Shown: positions 8,001 to 17,001, numbered from the stretch's first letter. The stretch is DNA of 64,000 nucleotides from UBA6168 sp964423205 (GCA_964423205.1 CAYRDX010000016.1:7730-71729); one strand, 5' to 3'. Notes: generated by a model not told the origin, from the sequence alone. Numbers and translations are program-made.

Positions 8001-10182
8001 GTCTGACAATAACTGAACTGTTAACTGCAGTCGCAGTGCAGCCCTTATCGGAGCTCATATTGAGTGTATAAGTTCCCTGTCCGGCTGCCTGAATACTTGG
8101 CAAGGTAACTGAAATGTTTCCTGTTCCAGTTGTTGAGCCTGTTGCAGAAAAACCATTTGGACCCGACCAACTATAATTAATGGTGGGGATTCCTGCAACG
8201 GTATTAGAAGAAGACAAGGTCACTTCTGCGCCGCTGCAAAAAGAACCACCTCCAACTATAGGGCTGGCAACTGGCTTTGGATTGACAGTAACTGTAATTG
8301 GAGGACTTGTAAAAATGCATCCCTGATTAGTTTCAATTGTAACTAAATAAATACCTGAATTGGCTGCTGTACTGTTTGGAATCCTTACCCGGCTGGTATC
8401 GCCTGGGCCATGGGTTTGTGTGATGTTAAGACCAGGGCCAGTCCATTTATAGGTAAGACTGCTCAATCCCGATTTGGAATTCGTTGCTGATAATACAATC
8501 TCATTTCCCGCACATACTTCAGCAGCTGCAGCAGATGCATTACCTACGGGTGAAGCCAAAGAGCAAGGGCAGTCCTCCACAATAGCCAGTGTTGCTGGAG
8601 TTGGGTCAATATTTAGTTCAATAAAAAACCACTGGTCAATGTATTTGTCGTTGCCAAATTCATTTGAATATTTAAACGAGGTAGAAGTCGGTAATGCATT
8701 GCCGGGAGTTCCACCACCACTTACAGGTCCTCCGATTTTAGAGTGGTCAAAGTAAAATAAACTGTCCGGAAATCCTCCGGGCGCATTTACCCACTTGAAA
8801 TTGACACCACCATTCAAGTTCTCGACATCGGTCATGGCAATGTGCAGTTCACCAAATTTTATGTTTCCCTTGTAGTTAATTTTTAATGAATCGTTCAGGG
8901 GTAATGGCACTCCCAAGCCATCCTTTCCATTCCAGAATATTGAATCCAATCCCTCATTTACATCGGCCGATACCTTAATATCTACCGGATCATCAAACTT
9001 ACCATTGTTGTTCAGGTCGAGATAAAATGTGGCAAATCCGGGGACAGTAGTTTTAATGTAGAAGTAACCACCATTAAGATGCTCCATGCTCCATGGAGTA
9101 CAACCTATTCCACCTGGATCAACTCCAACGAATTTAAAATCCAAAAGAACAAGGATTTCTAAAGGTCTGTATAACCATGTAGTAAAGGTCCCCATTGACT
9201 TTAAGTCGAATACAGGAGCATTAGCAGGCATGCTTGGATCGGGAGGATTAAAGAATATCTTATTATTAATCAAGGAGCCATTATCCCTGGCTTGTGGTTC
9301 ATATAAATAAATTGAGTCAGGATGCCAGGTTGAAGGGGTCGAGGAACGATTAAAATCATCTTCAGATAAGGATTTGTAAATGGGTCTTCTTTTTCCATCT
9401 ACCAAGCCCCTTGAATTAGAAGAAATAGGGAATCGAAATGGATCTGCTTTGTCTATGTCAATTCGGTAAAGGTACCCATCAGGCGTTTGAACAAAAAGTG
9501 AAGGTGAAGTTTCAACGCCGTTGCCATTAATAAGTGTTATAAACTCTTGTGTAAAAAGTCGACCTTTTTGCATAGCACCTCCCATATTCCCCGCTGCACC
9601 GGTAGTAACAGTTACATCCCATGCAAGAACAACCCTTGGAGAACTGGGCTGGTTAAAACCACGGGTCCATGGCAAGTTATTTAGAATATTGATAAAACTG
9701 GCGTTGACATAGGAAGGGAATCCGAAAACCACAGTCCACACTCCCTCTTCACCTGCTCCTACCTGAATCGTAGCAGGAATATATCCGGTTCCATTGGTGG
9801 TACCACCGCCGGTTGGCCCGCTTAATTCTTCAATATTGTTGTTGATGATTCCTTTTCCAGTATTAGGCCCGGTATTGTCAAAGGTGGCAGCAATGCTGCC
9901 ATTGGGGCGGAAAACTCTGATGAACCCGCCGGAAAGTCCAAGGTGGCTTGCTCCCAGGTTGATAAATTCACCGGATTTAGCATAAACTTTAAACTGCTGG
10001 GTATCCCTGGTATCCAGAAACATACGATAGCCCGGATACTTGATTAAGTCAACAGAGCCTTCGGCAAATACCTTTAATGGGAAGGTGAATAGAAACAAAA
10101 CTGTTAAGATCATTAAGCCTGGTGAAAATGCATTCAGGCTTTTGATAAGTTTTACTCTTTCAAAGGAGGGAGAAATGTTCAT
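5008..10182 (-). CDS. Giant surface adhesin: Ig-like repeats plus T9SS type B sorting domain
   Basis: 1724 residues. A signal/hydrophobic segment (about 20-41; the ATG at residue 23 is an alternative start) precedes a unique region to about 550. Then come eleven tandem Ig/PKD-like repeats of ~85-90 residues (about 555-1545), each opening with a 'C.G..v.L.a.N' pattern, most with a 'tWtGP' core, and closing with a second Cys ('GC'). Next is a cadherin-like 'NDNSGG...GNDQFTY' module (about 1550-1635). The last ~85 residues ('VITPNGDGVNDLL', 'VFNRWGDEVF', 'NWDGTHGK', 'PAGTYYYLL') are the gliding-motility-associated type B domain (CHU_C type). It should be exported by T9SS and displayed on the cell surface, like SprB. 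It is the first gene of the adhesin-PorP-OmpA operon. Cys pairs in nearly every repeat suggest one disulfide per module. Confidence 0.92.
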   Translation of the reverse strand: MNISPSFERVKLIKSLNAFSPGLMILTVLFLFTFPLKVFAEGSVDLIKYPGYRMFLDTRDTQQFKVYAKSGEFINLGASHLGLSGGFIRVFRPNGSIAATFDNTGPNTGKGIINNNIEELSGPTGGGTTNGTGYIPATIQVGAGEEGVWTVVFGFPSYVNASFINILNNLPWTRGFNQPSSPRVVLAWDVTVTTGAAGNMGGAMQKGRLFTQEFITLINGNGVETSPSLFVQTPDGYLYRIDIDKADPFRFPISSNSRGLVDGKRRPIYKSLSEDDFNRSSTPSTWHPDSIYLYEPQARDNGSLINNKIFFNPPDPSMPANAPVFDLKSMGTFTTWLYRPLEILVLLDFKFVGVDPGGIGCTPWSMEHLNGGYFYIKTTVPGFATFYLDLNNNGKFDDPVDIKVSADVNEGLDSIFWNGKDGLGVPLPLNDSLKINYKGNIKFGELHIAMTDVENLNGGVNFKWVNAPGGFPDSLFYFDHSKIGGPVSGGGTPGNALPTSTSFKYSNEFGNDKYIDQWFFIELNIDPTPATLAIVEDCPCSLASPVGNASAAAAEVCAGNEIVLSATNSKSGLSSLTYKWTGPGLNITQTHGPGDTSRVRIPNSTAANSGIYLVTIETNQGCIFTSPPITVTVNPKPVASPIVGGGSFCSGAEVTLSSSNTVAGIPTINYSWSGPNGFSATGSTTGTGNISVTLPSIQAAGQGTYTLNMSSDKGCTATAVNSSVIVRPQPSVSAVSAGGTFCERDNVLLSAVNSTPGISSITYNWSGPGGYTSTQTLSGGDTSKITLTIITAAQGGVYSLVGTADGCATPTLNFTVNVNDAPVISALSPDSTFCSGSAVILSASNSKAGVGTLKYTWSGPNLLSSGTGPEAGPFTANIPAIGAANAGTYTLELETANGCKSVTRTVNIGVSATPAIANLTGGGDYCVGQTITLSATNSASGTGNINFIWAGPNGVVASGTAPQAGPFTATIANAAANHSGTYTLTLTSVGGKCSAPAQSVNVNVLTGLTITNLTTDKDYCEGTNVVLTASNTIPAGNVTYTWTGPNGFTFTKTVAGNAPFDLTIPDIKPIDAGDYVLNLMTASGCNFGPATVKVGVTRGFYVTNINPVGTVCEGTNVVLTASGKGSATSGTYSWTGPCGFSAVGTITNPSTPFSSNVNLIGANCGGQYTLTVTAPGGCVSAPASINVVVAPKPVLSDITGGGTYCQGQTANLTFKNNLNQDSVKYTYTINGVATSGVVRGSNTVTVPVTQTTAFTATLESFIGCKTEVKNAQVTFLPTAKPTATATAQICQGAALNLTATNSEPGSGTVSYTWTGPGGYSFSGTAPWAGPFPATVASPQSGDYCLQVSSSNGLCISSSVCTKVTVNPKPSITGVQGGGAICSGTNTTITFTVNPNGAPNVTYNIKGPGLDSTRNVTTQTTVTINVRVGPTTAGVYNITVQSNAGCNADPASVTITSKAITQAVLTPSSTTICQGTTLTLTTNAQTGPNISYEWYKDGTRIGTTTTATFNVANATAGKYSVVAFADGCSSTSAEATVSLIPAPVAGGDSFEGEVGVPLNGNLAANDNSGGRPVTYTVVTPPANGTVSISANGTMTYTPKLGFAGNDQFTYRICLTECPALCANATVQIKIVQKDCIVPNVITPNGDGVNDLLIILCLVNNAYPNNIFRVFNRWGDEVFTAEPYTNNWDGTHGKDKKDLPAGTYYYLLKLDKNSNDTKTGYIRIVR

Positions 10183-10539
10183 TTTTCCAGTTTTTTATAC
10201 AGATGAAAAAAGAATTCAAAGCATTAGATTCATGACCAGGTATCATTTGAATCCTAAAAAAGGTTAGTCGAAGCCAATCTTAGAAAGCAGAAATTGTAAT
10301 TGGGAAAAGTCACAGGAAGTAAGTAATGAATCAATCATAATATCATATTCTTAGGTGACCCTGGTTCTAACGGATTAAAACTGCAGGTAGCAAAGGCATG
10401 AATCAAGAATTCCACAAATCCGTAAAGAGCCTGCGACAGGGTGCATCAAAAATATTTAACATTATCGTTATTGCAAAACTTTATATGGTAAATGTCACTG
10501 TCTTCCCTAAAGATTTTAAAAAAAAGAGCAGAAAAGGAA
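10183..10539. other. Intergenic region upstream of the adhesin operon
   Basis: 357 AT-rich bases without a supportable gene or strong hairpin. On the minus strand TGCCTTTG around 10396-10403 is one base from the TAnnTTTG consensus and could be the operon promoter, which would give a leader of about 210 nt. This is weak. Confidence 0.3.
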
Positions 10540-11199
10540 TCAAGACATTGCCAACTTCAAAATGGCCATAGAAAGAAATAACTTTTCTTCATCCTTTTCC
10601 ATGTGGCCCAGCAATTCAAAGGCTCTTGCATTTGAACGCTTTGCAAGAAGTGGATTAACTACACTACCTACTTCCCTGTCATTAACTTTTACAGGTAACA
10701 ACAATTGGCTTCTTTCTGAATTAATTTGGGCAAGTGGTTTTCCTCGCTTATAAGAATATAAAACACCATTTTCGTGGATAGTGCCGATGAGTTCTCCATC
10801 GATGACAATTTCAGTTTGTCCTTTCTTTAATCTGTAGATGAATTCACTATCTGAGGTACGGGCATACAAGAGGGCATTCTCTCCTTTGGCTAAGTAACCC
10901 TTGTAGGAATAGGCAATTACTGGTTCGTGATAAATGGTGGTGAGTACACCTTTTGAGGTGTTTACTATGCGTTTCTTAGATGTACGGTTTATTTGGTTAA
11001 GGGAAAGTTGTTCCATTTCTTCCCTGTTCCAGGGTACAAGATCAGCAATCCAGGGTTTCAATTCCGCCTTCATTATTTGAAGGTCCTTTTGGATTTTATT
11101 ACGTCCTGGTTGAAAATTCTGCAACATTTTCATTGCCATAAATAGAGCAATAAAACCGAGAACCACTATTGTCACAAGAGATAAAAAGACTCCAAACAT
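10540..11199 (-). CDS. Membrane-anchored protein of unknown function
   Basis: 219 residues. One N-terminal transmembrane helix (about 3-26, 'FLSLVTIVVLGFIALFMAMK') is followed by a soluble region predicted to lie in the cytoplasm or periplasm. There are alternating beta stretches in the middle ('AYSYKGYLAKGENALLYART', 'TEIVIDGELIGTIHENG'). No catalytic motif or known family was recognised. It lies between the adhesin operon and rpoD, all on the minus strand, but the terminator after rpoD argues for separate transcription. Confidence 0.65.
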   Translation of the reverse strand: MFGVFLSLVTIVVLGFIALFMAMKMLQNFQPGRNKIQKDLQIMKAELKPWIADLVPWNREEMEQLSLNQINRTSKKRIVNTSKGVLTTIYHEPVIAYSYKGYLAKGENALLYARTSDSEFIYRLKKGQTEIVIDGELIGTIHENGVLYSYKRGKPLAQINSERSQLLLPVKVNDREVGSVVNPLLAKRSNARAFELLGHMEKDEEKLFLSMAILKLAMS

Positions 11200-11316
11200 T
11201 CTATGGTTGTTTAAGCATGGAAACTTAATTTGAATTCCCAGGCACCAAACTAAAGAAAACCAGCATTAATAGAGTAGATAAATTTGATGTATGTTCGATT
11301 TTCCAGGTCAGCAATG

Positions 11317-11348
11317 TAAAAAGCCTCTGTTGAAATCAACAAAGGCTT
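11317..11348 (-). terminator. rpoD terminator
   Basis: A 13-position stem with one mismatch (11321-11333 with 11336-11348) and a two-base loop starts 20 bp after the rpoD stop. It is followed on the minus strand by TTTTT. Confidence 0.75.
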
Positions 11349-11368
11349 CAATTAATGCTAGCTTATTA

Positions 11369-12235
11369 TCACCCTAAATAGGACTTAAGTGCATTCCTGT
11401 TATATGCTTTTCTCAACCTCCTAATGGCTCTTTCTTTAATTTGACGCACCCGCTCACGGGTCAGTGCATACAATTCTCCGATTTCCTCCAGAGTTAGTGA
11501 TTTGTGGCCATTTAAACCGTAATAAGAGGAAAGTACTTCCACTTCTCTTGGTGAAAGTATGGATAAACCAGCTTGCACTTCTGCCTTAAGTGATTGCTCC
11601 ATTAATGCTTCATCGGGGCTGTCGATATCGTCATTTGACAGAAGGTCTAGCATAGTGGAGTCATTGTCCTCCCCGCCAATAGGCGCATCAACTGACAAAT
11701 GGCGAATGCTACCTTTAAGCATATTGGAAATCTCCTTGGGAGACATGTCGAGAATTTCGGCTAATTCTTCTTCGGAGGGTTCTCGTTCAAACTCCTGAAC
11801 AAAGGAAATGAAGGCTTCATTCACCTTATTATAAGAACCAACTTTGTTCAAGGGTAACCTGACTATCCTGGAATACTCTACAATGGCTTGTAGAATGGAT
11901 TGACGGATCCACCAGACTGCATAGGAAATAAATTTGAAACCTTTGGTTTCATCAAATCTTTTGGCGGCTTTCATCAGGCCAACGTTGCCCTCATTTATCA
12001 GGTCACTTAGAGAAAGCCCTTGGTTTTGGTATTGTTTGGCTACTGAAACTACAAATCGCAGATTTGCTTTTGTCAATTGTTCCAAAGCTTCTTTGTCCCC
12101 TGCTCGTATTCTTCTTGCAAGTTCCGTCTCTTCTTCAGAGGTCAACAAATCGATCTTACCAATGTCGTTGAGATACTTGTCCAAAGCAAGACTCTCGCGT
12201 GTAGTGATCTTATTTGTAATTTTCAATTGGCGCAT
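11369..12235 (-). CDS. rpoD: Primary RNA polymerase sigma factor (sigma-70 group 1)
   Basis: 288 residues, the normal size in Bacteroidota, where region 1.1 is absent. The N-terminus 'MRQLKITNKITTRESLALDKYL' is the region 1.2 type of the phylum's housekeeping factor. Region 2 has 'NLRFVVSVAKQYQNQGL', 'LINEGNVGL' and 'FDETKGFKFISYAVWWIRQ' (-10/-7 reading and melting). Region 4 ends in the helix-turn-helix 'LTRERVRQIKERAIRRLRKA' (-33/-35 reading). It is expected to direct transcription from TAnnTTTG promoters such as those annotated here. It is transcribed alone, with its own terminator. A second factor of identical length is encoded at 24.5-25.4 kb. Confidence 0.96.
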   Translation of the reverse strand: MRQLKITNKITTRESLALDKYLNDIGKIDLLTSEEETELARRIRAGDKEALEQLTKANLRFVVSVAKQYQNQGLSLSDLINEGNVGLMKAAKRFDETKGFKFISYAVWWIRQSILQAIVEYSRIVRLPLNKVGSYNKVNEAFISFVQEFEREPSEEELAEILDMSPKEISNMLKGSIRHLSVDAPIGGEDNDSTMLDLLSNDDIDSPDEALMEQSLKAEVQAGLSILSPREVEVLSSYYGLNGHKSLTLEEIGELYALTRERVRQIKERAIRRLRKAYNRNALKSYLG

Positions 12236-12516
12236 AGCCAGCAGATTAGAGGTTATTGAAGAGGTGTTAAATCAAATTCTGACGGACTTAGCAAAAGATG
12301 TGTGCCTGTATATGTAAAATGTTCTACGCCAAAATCCGCAAAAAAGTTGCCACAAATACGTTAAGGCACTTGACTTTTAAAATAATTTACCATTGAGAAA
12401 GCTTCCTAATCATTGAACGAAACTTCTGCCCACAAAGTTTACAATATTATCATCTACTTACCTTTTGATCATTTGAACATAACCATAAGGTAGTGCCGTA
12501 TCAAAAAAACGTGCCA

Positions 12517-13098
12517 TCAATGCATTCTGTCGCCCCTTAATTCAAGTTGCTTCATGATTTCTGCCTCATGGTGAAGGAATTCCTCCCACCTTTCCTTTAC
12601 AAGCATCTCATCGAAGTACAGTTTGGCCAGGTCGATGAAAAGCCTGTAATGGCCAGCTTCTGAGACCATAAACCGATGGTAAAAATCCTTTAGTTCGTCC
12701 TCGCCGATGTGAAGTGAAAGCAGCCGAAACCTTTCACATGAACGTGCCTCTATCAACGCGCATACCAATAATTTATCCAATAGTCTTTCCTCCCTGCTAC
12801 CACCTTTTTTCTGAAAACTCAGCAAGGCGTTGACGTATTCATCCATTCGCTGTCGGCCTAAGCGCAGGTTTCTCTTTTCCATTTCCAACAACACCAAACG
12901 AAAGTGCCCCCACTCTTCAGTCACTATTGGGGCCACTTGTTTTACGAGTTCTTGTTTTTCCGGATACTGTTGAATAAGGGAGATACATGAGGTTGCCGCT
13001 TTTTGCTCACAATAAGCATGATCAGTAAGGATTTCCTCCAATTCCATTTCAGCGAGATTGACCCATCTTGGGTCTGTGGGCAGTTTAAGACCGAGCAT
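12517..13098 (-). CDS. miaE: tRNA 2-(methylthio)-N6-isopentenyladenosine hydroxylase
   Basis: 193 residues, matching the MiaE-type ferritin-like di-iron proteins. 'DHAYCEQKAATSCISLI' and 'EEWGHFRLVLLEM' carry the first metal-binding Glu/His set, and 'ALIEARSCERFRLL' with 'SEAGHYRLFIDLA' the second. MiaE hydroxylates the isopentenyl group of ms2i6A-37 in tRNAs that read UNN codons, using O2, so it points to an organism exposed to oxygen. Single gene between rpoD and a secreted protein. Family assignment is by motif and length. Confidence 0.88.
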   Translation of the reverse strand: MLGLKLPTDPRWVNLAEMELEEILTDHAYCEQKAATSCISLIQQYPEKQELVKQVAPIVTEEWGHFRLVLLEMEKRNLRLGRQRMDEYVNALLSFQKKGGSREERLLDKLLVCALIEARSCERFRLLSLHIGEDELKDFYHRFMVSEAGHYRLFIDLAKLYFDEMLVKERWEEFLHHEAEIMKQLELRGDRMH

Positions 13099-13214
13099 TT
13101 ATGTGCATTTTCTTTTTGAATAATTCCTCTATCAAAAAGTGAATTTGAATGACCACAGTGGATAGATTTGACTATATCCGCTTTTTTTTATTTCAAGATT
13201 AAAACAAAGAAGAA

Positions 13215-14258
13215 TTAAGGAACTGACAAAAGACAACGGAATTGATTAATGAAAAAATCAAGGTAATAGATTTCAAAATCCATGACCGTCTTACTCCATC
13301 CAATTGTAGCCCATGTCACTTCAGATTGTCTCAACTGCGTCATTTCTGACGCACCAATGTTGTAGCTGGCTTTCATTGAGTATTCCTTTTCCGACTGCTG
13401 CCAAACGGCACTATTTTCAAGTCTGTTGAATAGTCGAACCGTACGTCCGTTCAGTAGTTTTAATTCCAAAATCGCACCTAATGGCATGGTGCCAAAGAAT
13501 ACTACCGGATTAACCTGGTTATGAAATTTCATCTCCAGAATTAATTTATACAGACCTCCTCCACTTTTTACCAGGTGCCCGTAACATTTTAACAGGTCTT
13601 CCCCATCAAGCTTTCTGGCCATTGAGGAGTCGGTATAAAACAGGAATAATTGAGGCATCGAACTGATTTCGTTAATAGAGGTCCTTTGTACTTCCTTATC
13701 TGTATAACAGGGTGGTTGAGGCCTTACTGTTCTTTCAGGTACTTTGGCTAAAGCTGTAGAATTCTGCTCAGCCTGTTTACCTTTTGAGAACTCCAAAGAC
13801 CAGGATTCTATTTTGCTCAACCAATGCTCCCGCTCATTAAATATCTGACGCCCAAGGAATAGAGCCCATTCATTGGCTTTCTTTTTTTCGTTGGTGAGCA
13901 TCTCCAAAAGATTATTTAGCTGTCGCAACTGTTCCAGATGGGTTTTTTCCTTATTGATTTGATTTTCCAATTCTGAAATTCTTAAGCTAATGCGAACTAT
14001 TTGAAGCCCGATTTCATTTTCAGCCATTACCGCATGTTCGGCAGCCTGGAAATTCATCCAAATGTCCAGTTCGCTTATATGTTCAGGGGGCTTAGCATAG
14101 TTTTCCGAACCCATGCTCAACATTTGAACCCTTTCTATCCTTCCGTCATCGTAAACTAATGCCATACTTCCATTAGAACCTTTGATCAGTACTTGCCCTG
14201 AAGCTATCTGTGAAATCATCAGATAAAGAAAAATTGCAGAAGAAATCTTTTGGTGCAT
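13215..14258 (-). CDS. Secreted coiled-coil protein of unknown function
   Basis: The start was taken at the ATG at 14256-14258 (MHQKISSAIFLYLMISQIAS) because that gives a normal signal peptide. An upstream in-frame ATG (14294) would put 12 polar residues in front of it. The mature protein (about 325 residues) has a helical, probably coiled-coil stretch around 80-170 (NEIGLQIVRISLRISELENQ and onward) and a more beta-like C-terminal half that includes 'GGGLYKLILEMKF'. No family was recognised. The upstream region holds one copy of the 14.3/18.8-kb repeat. Confidence 0.65.
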   Translation of the reverse strand: MHQKISSAIFLYLMISQIASGQVLIKGSNGSMALVYDDGRIERVQMLSMGSENYAKPPEHISELDIWMNFQAAEHAVMAENEIGLQIVRISLRISELENQINKEKTHLEQLRQLNNLLEMLTNEKKKANEWALFLGRQIFNEREHWLSKIESWSLEFSKGKQAEQNSTALAKVPERTVRPQPPCYTDKEVQRTSINEISSMPQLFLFYTDSSMARKLDGEDLLKCYGHLVKSGGGLYKLILEMKFHNQVNPVVFFGTMPLGAILELKLLNGRTVRLFNRLENSAVWQQSEKEYSMKASYNIGASEMTQLRQSEVTWATIGWSKTVMDFEIYYLDFFINQFRCLLSVP

Positions 14259-14340
14259 AGTTCTTATTGAAATCAAAATGAATGCACGCGACATTTTTAG
14301 TGAACTGGAAAACCATCAGTTTGTTGCTCAAAACCACCTT

Positions 14341-14438
14341 GGTAAAAAGGCAAAAGTAAAAAGGCAAAAGGCAAAAAAAATTTCCAACTGATTTTCAATT
14401 GGTTAAGAAATCAATTTGGCTATTTTATTCTTGACTCA
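14341..14438 (+). repeat. Intergenic repeat, copy 1 (inverted relative to 18787-18880)
   Basis: The stretch contains a short tandem array of 'taaaaaggcaaaag' type, then 'ccaactgattttcaa', 'ggttaagaaa', 'caatttggct' and 'ttgactcatt'. The reverse complement of 18787-18880 carries the same blocks in the same order with only scattered mismatches. Both copies lie between genes. The function is unknown. Confidence 0.85.
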
Positions 14439-14534
14439 TTCCTTAATGTCGTCATTAACTGTGAATCTAAAACACGAAATAAAAAAATTGAATTAATTCA
14501 CAATCATTTTCCATGGCCAAGAACTTTGGTCTTG

Positions 14535-14542
14535 TAGATTTG
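14535..14542 (+). promoter_or_regulatory. Likely -7 box TAGATTTG for the diadenylate cyclase gene
   Basis: TAGATTTG fits TAnnTTTG and lies 29 bp before the ATG. No -33 TTTG is visible at 19-21 bp spacing. Confidence 0.5.
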
Positions 14543-14571
14543 CGGTAATGTAAATCGATTGAATGTAATTT

Positions 14572-15369
14572 ATGATTTTCCTCTTTGATATTGGTTTCCT
14601 TTCAATAGGGTTTTGGGATGTCGTCGATATTCTGATTGTGGGATATCTGATTTACCGAATCTACAAACTGCTCAAAGGAAGTATCGCGTTCAATATCTTT
14701 ATTGGAGTTGTCATGATTTTCCTTGCCTGGTGGCTGGTGACCATCCTGAAAATGGATCTGCTTTCCATGCTCCTGGGTCAGTTTGTTAATGTTGGATTCA
14801 TTATCATCATTATCATTTTCCAGCCCGAGGTTCGAAGGTTTTTACTCTTTTTGGGGAATTCTACCTTGCGTGGCAGGACAAATGTTTTGGGCAAATGGCT
14901 TGCGCAAAACATGGAAAATGGCCCCAGCCGACAGCTTCATGTTCAGGAAATAAAATCCGCTCTTTTGCGAATGAGTAAGGACAAAACCGGGGCTTTGCTC
15001 ATATTTTCCGGCAACTTAGAATTGGAAAGCGTTGGACATTCCGGCATCGCCATTGATTCGCAAATAAGTTCTGCCTTGCTGCTCAGCATTTTCCAAAAAG
15101 AAAGCCCGCTTCATGATGGAGCTGTCGTCATTGGAAAAGGCAAAATCCTCGCATCCGGTTGCATTTTACCTGTCTCAGAAAGTCCTGTTATACCCAAAGT
15201 ACTTGGCCTTCGTCACCGCGCTGCCCTTGGCATTACCGAACGTACTACTGTTTCCGCATTTGTGGTTTCAGAAGAAAAAGGCACCATCAGTTTCGCTAAA
15301 GAAGGCAAGTTTGAAACCGGGCTGAATGAACAGCGACTCACTGATTTGTTGTACCAGCACTACAACTAA
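14572..15369 (+). CDS. dacA: Membrane diadenylate cyclase (CdaA/DacA type)
   Basis: 265 residues. Three N-terminal transmembrane helices (about 8-85) lead into a DAC domain (about 100-265). The active-site motifs are present: 'LHDGAVVIG' (DGA at about 181) and 'LRHRAALGITE' (RHR at about 213). The enzyme joins two ATP to make c-di-AMP, a messenger for turgor, potassium uptake and wall homeostasis, at the inner face of the cytoplasmic membrane. No CdaR/YbbR or glmM gene adjoins it. It lies just inside one copy of the inverted intergenic repeat. Confidence 0.95.
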   Translation: MIFLFDIGFLSIGFWDVVDILIVGYLIYRIYKLLKGSIAFNIFIGVVMIFLAWWLVTILKMDLLSMLLGQFVNVGFIIIIIIFQPEVRRFLLFLGNSTLRGRTNVLGKWLAQNMENGPSRQLHVQEIKSALLRMSKDKTGALLIFSGNLELESVGHSGIAIDSQISSALLLSIFQKESPLHDGAVVIGKGKILASGCILPVSESPVIPKVLGLRHRAALGITERTTVSAFVVSEEKGTISFAKEGKFETGLNEQRLTDLLYQHYN

Positions 15370-15406
15370 ATGATTGCTTCTGTTACAAACAAAGGTCATA
15401 CAGAGA

Positions 15407-15414
15407 TAATTTTG
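15407..15414 (+). promoter_or_regulatory. Possible -7 box TAATTTTG for the dipeptidase gene
   Basis: TAATTTTG matches TAnnTTTG, 71 bp before the ATG at 15486. There is no clear -33 element. Confidence 0.35.
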
Positions 15415-15485
15415 CTTATAACTATATTGCGCACCTTACAGTTCCATACTGTTTCAAAACAAAGTCTAATCTTAATTCAATCGAA

Positions 15486-16901
15486 ATGCAAAAAGCTCAG
15501 GAATACATTTCTCAAAACAAAGATCGCTTTCTCAATGAATTATTTGATTTGCTCAGGATTCCCTCCATAAGTGCTGACCCCAAATACAAAGCGGATATTC
15601 AGCGCTGTGCAGAATTCTATGCTGTCAAACTCAAAGAAGCCGGTTGCGACACAGTTGACATCTGCCCAACCTCTTACACCAAAAACGGAGAGGAAAAACA
15701 GGGTAATCCAATAGTATTGGCAGAGAAATTTGTTGGCAAAGGCCTACCTACCGTTCTGGTTTATGGACATTACGATGTGCAACCTCCTGACCCCCTCGAC
15801 CTTTGGGATTCTCCCCCATTTGAGCCCGTTATCAGAAAAACCGAAATCCACCCTGACGGTGCCATTTTTGCCCGTGGTGCAGACGATGATAAAGGACAGT
15901 CATATATGCATGTCAAGGCCTTCGAAGCAATGGTGAAAACCAATTCGCTGCCCTGTAATGTCAAATTCATAATTGAAGGTGAAGAAGAAGTCGGTTCCCC
16001 TTCATTTCTGCCATTTGTGGAGGCCAATAAGGATAAACTGGCTTGTGATGTGGTTCTGTGCTCTGACACTTCCCTGATTGCAAATGACGTCCCAAGCATT
16101 TCTACAGGTGTGCGCGGACTGACATACTTACAGGTGGAAGTAACCGGACCGTCACATGACCTGCACTCAGGAACTTACGGCGGTGGTGTTGGCAATCCAA
16201 TCAACGTATTGGCAACAATGATTGCTAAATTGATAGATGATAATGGCCAAATTACCATTCCCGGATTTTATGACGATGTTGAAGTAGTAAGCTCTGCAGA
16301 AAGAAAGGAAATGGAAAAAGCACCTTTTAATCTTGAAGAGTATAAAAAGTACCTGAAAATAGATGATGTTCAGGGTGAAGATGGCTATACCACTTCGGAG
16401 CGCACTTCTATTCGCCCTACACTCGATTGCAATGGCATTTGGGGAGGTTATACAGGTGAAGGTTCCAAAACTGTGATACCTTCAAAGGCATTCGCAAAAA
16501 TTTCCATGCGCCTGGTTCCGCATCAGCGTTCAGAAAAGATTTTTGAGCTTTTCCAGGATTATTTCCTGAAGATTGCTCCTCCCAGTGTAAAGGTGAAAGT
16601 AATCAATATGCATGGTGGAGAGCCGGGTGTTACACCCATCAATACACCGGAATATAAAGCTGCACACCTTGCCATGGAAAAATCCTTTGGTAAAGCGCCA
16701 ATTCCCAAGCGCATAGGTGGGTACATTCCCATTGTTTCCTTGTTTAAAGACGTCCTCGATGTGGACAGCATTCTGATGGGATTTGGGCTGAACAGCGACG
16801 CCATTCACTCTCCTAATGAAAATTATGGGTTGTTCAATTTCTATAAAGGCATTGAAACCATACCCTACTACTATCAGAACTATGCAGAATTGAAGAAGTG
16901 A
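15486..16901 (+). CDS. M20-family dipeptidase
   Basis: 471 residues, cytoplasmic (no signal). The M20 metal-site motifs are in order: 'VYGHYDVQPPDPLDLW' (His ligand, about 95), 'ARGADDDKGQ' (bridging Asp, about 130), 'EGEEEVGSP' (catalytic Glu, about 165) and 'SDTSLI'. The 'GVRGLTYLQVEVTGPSHDLH' segment starts the lid/dimerisation domain (about 205-365). The length and the PPDPLDLWDSPPFEP loop fit carnosinase/CPG2-like dipeptidases that cleave a broad range of dipeptides. The exact substrate is not visible. A strong terminator follows 20 bp after the stop, so the gene is probably monocistronic. Confidence 0.92.
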   Translation: MQKAQEYISQNKDRFLNELFDLLRIPSISADPKYKADIQRCAEFYAVKLKEAGCDTVDICPTSYTKNGEEKQGNPIVLAEKFVGKGLPTVLVYGHYDVQPPDPLDLWDSPPFEPVIRKTEIHPDGAIFARGADDDKGQSYMHVKAFEAMVKTNSLPCNVKFIIEGEEEVGSPSFLPFVEANKDKLACDVVLCSDTSLIANDVPSISTGVRGLTYLQVEVTGPSHDLHSGTYGGGVGNPINVLATMIAKLIDDNGQITIPGFYDDVEVVSSAERKEMEKAPFNLEEYKKYLKIDDVQGEDGYTTSERTSIRPTLDCNGIWGGYTGEGSKTVIPSKAFAKISMRLVPHQRSEKIFELFQDYFLKIAPPSVKVKVINMHGGEPGVTPINTPEYKAAHLAMEKSFGKAPIPKRIGGYIPIVSLFKDVLDVDSILMGFGLNSDAIHSPNENYGLFNFYKGIETIPYYYQNYAELKK

Positions 16902-16921
16902 TTTTTTAATTCTGGAAAGAT

Positions 16922-16958
16922 GAGGTGACATCTGGTATATCGGGTGTCACCTCTTTTT
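16922..16958 (+). terminator. Terminator of the dipeptidase gene
   Basis: A perfect 9-bp stem (GAGGTGACA at 16922-16930 with TGTCACCTC at 16945-16953) is followed by TTTTT. Confidence 0.9.
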
Positions 16959-17001
16959 ATTTACTTTGGCATGTGTTAACATCACCAACCTATTCCCGCT
17001 C

